Source: Bacteroidota bacterium | GTDB lineage: Bacteria; Bacteroidota; Bacteroidia; JAADEI01 | Direction of reading: 5' to 3' | Assembly: GCA_024280615.1 (NCBI GenBank) | Contig: JAJRPU010000055.1 | Span: 1-6,546, forward strand | Length of the DNA: 6,546 nt | Shown here: one piece after another, positions 1-5,933 of the stretch | Layout of the letters: the number at the start of each line of letters is the position of its first letter | Numbering within the stretch: position 1 is the first letter of the stretch | Translations under genes and position numbers: made by a program | Notes under the pieces: generated by a model | Seen by the model: the letters and a program-made list of their open reading frames with translations, nothing else | The model's database searches: none | Told to the model about the DNA's origin: nothing

Positions 1-1103
1 AAATCTTAAAAGAAGTTCCCGGTATTGAGCCCCCAACTGTTTATGCCGAGAGAGTCGTCGGAAAACCATACTTGGAAATCAAATTTGACCGTAGGGCTCT
101 CGCACGTTATGGCTTAACAATTCAAGAAGTGAACAGATATGTTGAAATGCTCATCGGTGGAATGCCTTTATCCTATACCGTTGAAGGCAGGGAACGATTC
201 CCCATCAGAGCACGATTCGCCAGAGAATGGCGAGATGACCCAGACGTGCTTGAACAACTACCCATATCCACTCCAACAGGGCAATGGATACCCCTTGGAT
301 ACGTGGCAGACATAACATACAGAAGGGGACCCCAGGCAATAAGAGGTGAAAACACATTCTTAGTAACTTACATAACCTTTGACAAGCAGGAAGGGTGGTC
401 AGAAGTTGACGTAGTTGAACTGGCAAAGAAGACTCTTGATGAGAAAGTTAAAAAAGGAGAGTTGGAAATGCCTCCGGGCACAACTTATGTATTCGCTGGA
501 ACTTATGAGAATCAGCTTCGTGCAATGAAAAGGCTCTCCTTAATTATACCCATTGCTTTAGCTACTATCTTCCTACTCCTTTACGGAAATTTCAAACGTC
601 TTTTACCGACAATAATGGTCTTCTCCGAAACATTAATAACTTTTTCAGGAGGCATGTTGCTAATTTGGCTATATAACCAACCGTGGTTCTTAAATTTTGA
701 AGTGGCTGGTATGTCTATGCGAGAGGTTTTCAATATTCATACATTAAATATGAGCGTGGCTGTATGGATTGGTTTCCTCGCTCTATTTGGAATTTCCACG
801 GATAATGCTGTAATTATGGGCTCCTATATACTTGAACGATTTGGGAAAGTTAAACCTACAACAAGGACGGGCTTAATTAGGGTAATCGTTGAAGCAGCAA
901 CAAGGCGAATCAGACCAGCTATGATGACCACTGCAACAACTCTAATTGCCCTACTGCCCGTATTGAGTGCCCCAGGGAAAGGAGCAGAATTCATGACATC
1001 ACTCGCAGTGCCCACATTCGGGGGAATGCTTTTCCAATGGCTGTGTGTTCTGATAACCCCTGTACTTTACTGGTGGTGGTTGAAAAATAAGGTAAATAAA
1101 TAA
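1..1103 (+). CDS. cusA: CusA/CzcA-family heavy-metal efflux RND pump, C-terminal part (5' truncated by window)
   Basis: The reading frame is open from base 3 to the TAA at 1101–1103, giving 366 codons; the methionine-like TTG at 72 is internal, so the true start lies upstream of the window. The product is the last third of an inner-membrane RND proton/metal antiporter. The first ~175 residues are periplasmic porter/docking sequence (GLTIQEVNRYVEMLIGG, then TVEGRERFPIRARF, both matching CusA well). Five hydrophobic segments follow at about residues 178–195, 201–223, 249–275, 304–323 and 331–359, corresponding to TM8–TM12. The TM10 acid corresponding to E. coli CusA E939 is present as Asp (codon 801–803), while the TM11 Lys984 position is Ala. 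The loop between TM9 and TM10 is longer than in CusA and has several Met. It heads a tight operon with an outer-membrane channel and an adaptor. Family assignment is secure; the metal (Cu/Ag versus Zn/Co/Cd) is not, because the substrate-site methionines would lie upstream of the window. Confidence 0.95.
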   Translation, partial: ILKEVPGIEPPTVYAERVVGKPYLEIKFDRRALARYGLTIQEVNRYVEMLIGGMPLSYTVEGRERFPIRARFAREWRDDPDVLEQLPISTPTGQWIPLGYVADITYRRGPQAIRGENTFLVTYITFDKQEGWSEVDVVELAKKTLDEKVKKGELEMPPGTTYVFAGTYENQLRAMKRLSLIIPIALATIFLLLYGNFKRLLPTIMVFSETLITFSGGMLLIWLYNQPWFLNFEVAGMSMREVFNIHTLNMSVAVWIGFLALFGISTDNAVIMGSYILERFGKVKPTTRTGLIRVIVEAATRRIRPAMMTTATTLIALLPVLSAPGKGAEFMTSLAVPTFGGMLFQWLCVLITPVLYWWWLKNKVNK

Positions 1104-1110
1104 GTAGATT

Positions 1111-2325
1111 ATGAAAAGAATAAAAAGTTTCTCGTGGCTAACATTAGTTATTTACCTAGGTGCTTCTGCACAGTTACCACAAGCGGTTGAAACATATCTT
1201 GTGCAGCGACTTGATAGTATCCCAGAAATCAAGTCTCTATGGAACAGATATGAATCTACTTTAAAGCAGGCACAATATGCCGGGGGCTTACCAGACCCCT
1301 ATGCATCTACAAATATTTTCATAAAACCTATTCAAACCAGGGTTGGTCCACAGTTGCTAGCAATAAACGTTGCCCAACCATTTCCCTTCCCCGGAACCTT
1401 AAAATCAGCAAGGGAATCATGGGAACACGAGGCAACCGCTATCGCCTCTTATATTACCTTGCAACGAGCCTACTTCTACAAGCAAGCCGCCCAAACATGG
1501 CTTGAATATGCATACTTTAAAAAAGAAGTTGATATAATAAATGAACATCTCGTATTACTTAAAACTCTTCAAAAAGTCATTAGAGAGAGAGTTGCAGGAG
1601 GCAAAGAAAAGGCTTATAACTACTTGCGAATAGAGATGCAAATTGAAGAATACGAAACCAAATTACAGATTGCATTATCTAAACTGCTCTCCCTTCAAGT
1701 CTCTTTTAATAAAATTCTTAATCTACCCGATTCAGCCCCTATCCCAATCGCGGATACTCTTACTTTGCCTCTAATACCAGACTCATTAAAACTTATAGAC
1801 TCTATTCTTTCTAGTAGCCCATACTTACAAGTTATTAGCCATAAGCTACTTGCTAACAAGGCGCGACAGCGGAATGCTCGTCTATCTGGCTTACCCTCCT
1901 TCAGTGCCGGTTTGTCATATTTTGTCATAGGAAATGGAGGTTCTGACGCCTTAGCCCCATCAATCGGAATTAGAATACCTATATATCGCAAAAAATGGAA
2001 AGCCTTAGAAGAGAGATATGAGCTAGCAGCAAAGGCAGACAGCTTATCATACCTAAATAAAGAAAATTTATTAATTGGCTCATTTGCTCAGATATGGTGG
2101 CAACTAACCGATGCCCTTGAAAGAATTGAACTCTATAATGAGTTAATTGATTTATCCCTTCATACTAGAAAAATGTTAATTGCCGCCTACTCAGGCGACG
2201 AAGAAGACTTCGTTGAAGTCCTTAGAATAGATAGGGACCTTCTTAATTACAGACTTGCTCACCAAAGAGCACTCACAGACCTCTACAAAGCAATAGTAAA
2301 CATAACTGAATTAACCGGAAAATAA
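1111..2325 (+). CDS. cusC: TolC/CusC-family outer-membrane efflux channel
   Basis: This 404-residue protein is the outer-membrane exit duct of the tripartite pump. Residues 1–20 form a Sec signal peptide (MKRIK start, hydrophobic core, ASA before Gln21). There is no lipobox cysteine, so unlike E. coli CusC it is not expected to be lipidated. Two outer-membrane-efflux repeats are visible, roughly residues 30–200 and 235–400, each with long amphipathic helices flanking strand segments. Conserved family landmarks are GGLPDPY (58–64), QTRVGPQ (75–81) followed by QPFPFPGTLK (89–98), and RIPIYRKKWKA at 288–298 in the second repeat. It is a little shorter than the usual 420–490 residues. The ATG lies 7 nt after the RND stop with no clear Shine-Dalgarno, which is normal for Bacteroidota; the signal peptide begins right at this Met, supporting the start. 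It is probably translated from the same mRNA as its neighbours. The symbol reflects family role, not proven orthology. Confidence 0.93.
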   Translation: MKRIKSFSWLTLVIYLGASAQLPQAVETYLVQRLDSIPEIKSLWNRYESTLKQAQYAGGLPDPYASTNIFIKPIQTRVGPQLLAINVAQPFPFPGTLKSARESWEHEATAIASYITLQRAYFYKQAAQTWLEYAYFKKEVDIINEHLVLLKTLQKVIRERVAGGKEKAYNYLRIEMQIEEYETKLQIALSKLLSLQVSFNKILNLPDSAPIPIADTLTLPLIPDSLKLIDSILSSSPYLQVISHKLLANKARQRNARLSGLPSFSAGLSYFVIGNGGSDALAPSIGIRIPIYRKKWKALEERYELAAKADSLSYLNKENLLIGSFAQIWWQLTDALERIELYNELIDLSLHTRKMLIAAYSGDEEDFVEVLRIDRDLLNYRLAHQRALTDLYKAIVNITELTGK

Positions 2326-2331
2326 GGAAAA

Positions 2332-3672
2332 ATGACAAGGAGAGTTTCTCACCCGGGACTTAAATATCTCTTAGTGCTAACAATCTTAATTACAGTAGCT
2401 GGAATAACCCTTAATAGCTGCTCTTCCGAGAAAGAAGAACCAACATCTGCACAAACCTCTGCGACAGAATACACCTGTGCTATGCACCCACAAATCAGGT
2501 CCAATGAGCCAGGAACATGCCCAATTTGTGGAATGGAATTAATCCCGGTAGAAGACAATGGTAGTTCAGGCTCGGATGCAATGGCTCATTCCCTGAGCCC
2601 AGAAGCACTGGCATTAGCAAACATTGTTATTGATACAGTCAAAAGAATCCCCATTACGCATACTATATATATGCTTGGAAAGGTTGAGCCTGACGAACGC
2701 CTTATCGCTTGGGCAACAGCACGGGTCCCCGGAAGGCTTGAGAAATTATATGTTTCATTCACTGGACAGGAAGTGAGGAAAGGACAGGTTATAGGCTTGA
2801 TTTATTCTCCAGAGTTAATCAGTGCCCAACAGGAATTGCTTGAAGCCTATCTTCTAAAAGACCAATCTCCACAACTGTTTGAAGCTGCTAAACAACGCCT
2901 ACTGCTCTGGTCCCTCACAGAAGCAGAAATAGACACCATTTTGAAAACCAAAAAGATCAAATACTATTTCCCAATAGTTTCCCCTGTTTCAGGAACAGTC
3001 CTTGAAATGAAAGTTGAAGAGGGCGACTATGTGAAAGAAGGGGAAATAATTTTTGAAGTAGCTGATTTACGGAGTAATATATGGGTGCTGCTTGAGGCTT
3101 ATGAACAAGACCTGCCCTGGTTATCCATAGGACAAAAAGTTACTATCTCCGTTGAAGGACTTGGAAACAAGACATGGACTGGAAGAATCACATACATTGA
3201 CCCGTTTGTAGATAAGGCACGGCGAATAGCACGGGTCAGAGTTGAGCTATCAAATCCAGCTCTGGAATTGAAACCCGGTATGTTCGTGAGAGGAACAGTA
3301 ACAGTTTCAGCAAGTAAAAAGAAAATTCTTGCCATCCCTCGCACAGCAGTATTATGGACAGGAAAGCGGTCCATAGTCTGGGTCAAACTACCTGGAGAAG
3401 ACTTCAAATTCGTGCTTCGTGAAGTGGAACTAGGTCCACGATTCGGAGACCATTACATTGTCAAATCAGGCATTGAAGAAGGAGAAGAAATTGTTACTTA
3501 TGGCGTCTTCAAAGTGGATGCCTCAGCTCAATTAATGGGAATGGAGAGCATGATGGGTGGCGGAGGAGCTGTCCACCATCACGGCGGACATGAAACTCAA
3601 ACCACCTCTCAAAGCAAAACGTCCCCTGCAGAAACAATGAAATGCGGCGCAGGGAAATGTGGTGGCATGTAA
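2332..3672 (+). CDS. cusB: CusB-like RND periplasmic adaptor lipoprotein with N-terminal heavy-metal-binding domain and Cys/His/Met-rich tail
   Basis: This 446-residue membrane-fusion protein links the RND pump to the outer-membrane channel in the periplasm. Residues 1–29 are a lipoprotein signal with lipobox LNSC (Cys30). Residues 47–74 are a heavy-metal-binding domain (YTCAMHP...CPICGMELIP) with candidate ligands C49, M51, H52, C63, C66 and M68. The adaptor core follows: lipoyl/barrel-sandwich halves at about 125–165 and 213–245 (SPVSGTVLEMKVEEGDYVKEGE), a helical hairpin between them, a beta-barrel at about 247–325 and a membrane-proximal domain at about 330–395. The tail (400–446) is Gly/Met/His-rich (GMESMMGGGGAVHHHGGH) and ends MKCGAGKCGGM. 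The ATG lies 6 nt after the channel gene; AAGGA overlaps that stop codon with only 3 nt spacing, so it is a weak ribosome site at best. The gene is last in the operon. Both termini look suited to capturing soft metals and handing them to the pump; this is inference from composition and family knowledge. Confidence 0.94.
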   Translation: MTRRVSHPGLKYLLVLTILITVAGITLNSCSSEKEEPTSAQTSATEYTCAMHPQIRSNEPGTCPICGMELIPVEDNGSSGSDAMAHSLSPEALALANIVIDTVKRIPITHTIYMLGKVEPDERLIAWATARVPGRLEKLYVSFTGQEVRKGQVIGLIYSPELISAQQELLEAYLLKDQSPQLFEAAKQRLLLWSLTEAEIDTILKTKKIKYYFPIVSPVSGTVLEMKVEEGDYVKEGEIIFEVADLRSNIWVLLEAYEQDLPWLSIGQKVTISVEGLGNKTWTGRITYIDPFVDKARRIARVRVELSNPALELKPGMFVRGTVTVSASKKKILAIPRTAVLWTGKRSIVWVKLPGEDFKFVLREVELGPRFGDHYIVKSGIEEGEEIVTYGVFKVDASAQLMGMESMMGGGGAVHHHGGHETQTTSQSKTSPAETMKCGAGKCGGM

Positions 3673-3682
3673 GTTCTTTTGT

Positions 3683-5584
3683 TTATCTATGTACAACGAA
3701 TTTATAAGAAAGCCACTTACCTTCATTGTTAATTCTCAGAACATAGATGCCGGCAGGAAGGTCATTGATATATATCACGTTGTTATAGTTATCAAATTCC
3801 GCAAGAATTCTACCATAAATATCTATTATTTCAATTGACTTGCAATCATAACAGTCTCTAATAACTATCCTATCAGGTAGGAATTCAACATAAACTTCGG
3901 AAGCCTCAGTTGTCGGTGTAGACACTACTATAAACGTTACATAGCATTCTTGTTCATGCAAGAAGCCCGAAAGAGTTTTTTCTGTGGAAACAGTAGTATT
4001 GCGTAAGATTTTTAAAGGAATTCCCTGATTCTTCACTATTGGGGTATTGGAAGACAGTGCCATGTTTAACTTTTGAATAGTAGGAGTCCATTTTGTAACA
4101 GCACAACATGAATCAGTCAAATATCCATTAAATACAGAGTTAAGAGCTATATTCCACGAAACAAAGGCACCTTGTTCTTCGTAAATCCTGTTATAATTAG
4201 GGTCATTTGTGTTATACAAAGTATCTTGATAATAATTAGCAGATATAAATACCATATCTCCAAATACAACATTCTTCCTAACTTCTACAAAATCTATCCA
4301 TCTAATTTGCTCATCATCCCAGGTTGGATAATTGCCAGCTGTTCTCTTTAGAGTAGGACCTCCCCAGATGCGCTCAACAAAGAGAGAATATGAACCAATT
4401 ACTTGTCCTCTATGGTTAACAAGTATAAAGCCTTCTGGATAACTTATATTCACCAGTGCTAAAGTATCGCTAATTCTATATGCGTGTGAAGCCACTCCTC
4501 TACCCCGCTTAGCAGTATCGTAGTCAATCCTATAGGCCGCCAAAAGTCTGTCCGTCTGGTAGTTAATAACAGCGAAAGCTGGAAACTCACGAGTTGTAAA
4601 TCTAATGGTATCATTTAATACAAATCCCACAACCGCAATTGAATCATTTATTATAACCGCCTGACCTACGTACACAATCTTATATATAGAATCTTTAAGT
4701 TGCAATTGCTTAGTCCACGAACAATCAGTGATATTACCCAGTACTAACACGACTCCAGAGGTTGTGTACGCATCATACATTCCAGAAGCTATCCATAGAG
4801 AGTCTTTACCTGTCAAGTGATAAAAAGAAGCTCTGTCAAAACTATTGAATACATTAGTGGTGGTATCAAAAGCAAATAAAAACTGGCACAGAACAGGGAA
4901 AGAATCAGTTCCCTTTGCTACAAATTTCATGATTGACCACGAAAAGAATTCCGATGGATTATAATTCAGGTCAGTAATGAAACGGGTAGCACCCATTAAA
5001 GCAATAAATGTACTATCATTTTCCTTTATTAAGCCGGCAGTACGTGTGCCTCTCACCTCTCCAGTAGATTGGTTCTCATCAGCACCGTGCACCATATAAA
5101 TCTTGGGATTAGTAAGGTCTGAATCAACAACTAAAAACAAAGATTTATTAAGATAATAAGATGCATTAATGCTGGACACTACATAATTAGCAGAAGAATT
5201 AATAGGTAAAAGCATACTGTTTTGTACTGACGAAATAGGGCTTGACAATACAGGATAAGGATAAACAAACGTAACTTGATCTAAAGCAAAATCGGACGTA
5301 TAGACATGTAGCATCCAATGGTCTTTTAAGCGTTTTAGAGCAAATCTGTTTTGATTAATAACCATGGTCCATGGATTCTCCAGACTGGGAGTTAACACAG
5401 CAGTGACAAAGCCCCTATATTTTCTCAACATTGTAGAAAGTGTATCAACTCTTGAAAATGAAGTGTCCAAATTACTAGCACACCTGTACAGTTGGACATT
5501 CTGTGCTGAGAGAGAAAAACCACTCGCCAAGGACAAAAGCAACCCAAGACCTCTAAGCCCTTTAAAAAACACCCGCCTCCTCAT
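3683..5584 (-). CDS. Secreted protein with T9SS type A C-terminal sorting domain, body of unknown function
   Basis: This 633-residue protein is predicted to cross the inner membrane by its signal peptide (residues 1–27, cleavage likely SLSA/Q) and then be exported or surface-attached by type IX secretion. The last ~68 residues (566–633) show the sorting-domain pattern: a strand start (VEFLPDRIVI), IEIIDIYGRIL at 584–594, INDLPAGIYVLRIN at 606–619 and a basic terminus (YKFVVHR). The body (28–560) matches no family I recognise. It has recurring strand-like motifs, NDSTFIALMG (189), KDSLWIASG (260), NDSIAVVG (313) and SDTLALVN (372), spaced about 53–71 residues, suggesting a beta-rich, possibly propeller-like, fold. 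There are eight cysteines, including a CC pair (493–494) and CYDC (578–581) just inside the sorting domain. The signal peptide has RRxFFK, resembling a Tat motif. It converges on the efflux operon with 10 nt between stops, so it is not co-transcribed with it. The sorting-domain call is firm; the function is unknown. Confidence 0.9.
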   Translation of the reverse strand: MRRRVFFKGLRGLGLLLSLASGFSLSAQNVQLYRCASNLDTSFSRVDTLSTMLRKYRGFVTAVLTPSLENPWTMVINQNRFALKRLKDHWMLHVYTSDFALDQVTFVYPYPVLSSPISSVQNSMLLPINSSANYVVSSINASYYLNKSLFLVVDSDLTNPKIYMVHGADENQSTGEVRGTRTAGLIKENDSTFIALMGATRFITDLNYNPSEFFSWSIMKFVAKGTDSFPVLCQFLFAFDTTTNVFNSFDRASFYHLTGKDSLWIASGMYDAYTTSGVVLVLGNITDCSWTKQLQLKDSIYKIVYVGQAVIINDSIAVVGFVLNDTIRFTTREFPAFAVINYQTDRLLAAYRIDYDTAKRGRGVASHAYRISDTLALVNISYPEGFILVNHRGQVIGSYSLFVERIWGGPTLKRTAGNYPTWDDEQIRWIDFVEVRKNVVFGDMVFISANYYQDTLYNTNDPNYNRIYEEQGAFVSWNIALNSVFNGYLTDSCCAVTKWTPTIQKLNMALSSNTPIVKNQGIPLKILRNTTVSTEKTLSGFLHEQECYVTFIVVSTPTTEASEVYVEFLPDRIVIRDCYDCKSIEIIDIYGRILAEFDNYNNVIYINDLPAGIYVLRINNEGKWLSYKFVVHR

Positions 5585-5933
5585 GTCACTTCTATTTTAT
5601 GTTAATATCAGGGTTTTTAGGTTTGTCTTTAATTACTCCTTCGCAATTAATGTACAGTTGTGTAGCATTAGACGGCAAGTTGTAAAACTCTCCGAATGAG
5701 TCCCATAAGTAGTCCTAAAAATTTCTGTACATGAATAGGGATAATTCTTCACTTTAACTAAATTCTGACTATAGCCCAAGTGAAAGCCCAGCCCAAGTGA
5801 AAGCCCAGCCCCTTCTCATCTGTTTTAGATTTTCTATCACAAATATACGTCAAAATTTTTAACCTAGTTAAGTGATACATCTCTTTTATGTTTAGAAAAG
5901 TGTAAATTGACTTTGTTGTAGACATAGGATTTC
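5585..5933. other. AT-rich intergenic region upstream of the T9SS cargo gene
   Basis: About 349 nt separate the stop of the right-hand partial gene from the start of the T9SS cargo gene, both on the minus strand, so any promoter of the cargo gene should lie here. I see no convincing gene or RNA. Two weak promoter candidates read leftwards: a sigma70-like pair TTGCCG (5678–5673) / TACATT (5654–5649) with 18-bp spacing, and a TATATTTG (5847–5840) that fits the Bacteroidota -7 pattern TAnnTTTG but lacks a TTG at the expected -33 distance. Neither is strong; a comparable TAGGTTTG occurs on the plus strand at 5618–5625 where no gene follows, which shows how easily such matches arise by chance. The only clear structure is the short tandem repeat listed separately. 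Confidence 0.6.
5774..5812. repeat. Tandem repeat, two perfect 17-bp units plus a stub
   Basis: The unit GCCCAAGTGAAAGCCCA occurs twice without mismatch at 5774–5790 and 5791–5807, followed by GCCC of a third unit. It is a GC-rich patch inside an otherwise AT-rich spacer, and AGCCC recurs within each unit. The unit length is not a multiple of three, so it does not behave like a coding repeat. It lies about 190 nt upstream of the T9SS cargo start and could be in its leader or upstream region. Such minisatellites usually arise by replication slippage; a regulatory role is not shown. Confidence 0.9.

Noticed and set aside
72..74. TTG as start codon of the RND gene
   Set aside because: The frame is open upstream to the window edge and the upstream codons encode sequence typical of the CusA family, so this is an internal leucine codon.
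2419..2439. CSSEKEE after the adaptor lipobox, considered as a Bacteroidota surface-lipoprotein export signal
   Set aside because: Only loosely similar to the known K-acid-acid pattern and shifted in position; a surface location would also be incompatible with an adaptor that must sit in the periplasm.
3662..3717. GTGGC...GCCAC inverted repeat with inner TTCTT...AAGAA at the convergent stop codons, considered as a bidirectional terminator
   Set aside because: The arms are interrupted by a 7-versus-1 internal loop and enclose a 27-nt loop, there is no adjacent U-tract, and both arms lie in or next to coding sequence.
5618..5625. TAGGTTTG on the plus strand, matching the Bacteroidota -7 element
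   Set aside because: No plus-strand gene lies downstream and no -33 element is visible; expected by chance in AT-rich DNA.
5364..5699. 111-codon plus-strand frame overlapping the start of the T9SS cargo gene
   Set aside because: Mostly antisense to a gene with a clear signal peptide; its product has no recognisable domain, and it reads into the AT-rich spacer.
5859..5871. TTAAC-CTA-GTTAA palindrome downstream of the right-hand partial gene, considered as a terminator or operator
   Set aside because: The stem is only 5 AT-rich base pairs with no proper U-run in the direction of transcription; too weak to call.
5758..5925. 55-codon minus-strand frame beginning 8 nt after the stop of the right-hand partial gene
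   Set aside because: The start has no ribosome site, and the C-terminal third is a translation of the 17-bp tandem repeat, whose length is not a multiple of three so the repeated units are read in different frames. Composition shifts abruptly from Lys/Ile-rich to Gly/Trp-rich. Most likely chance.
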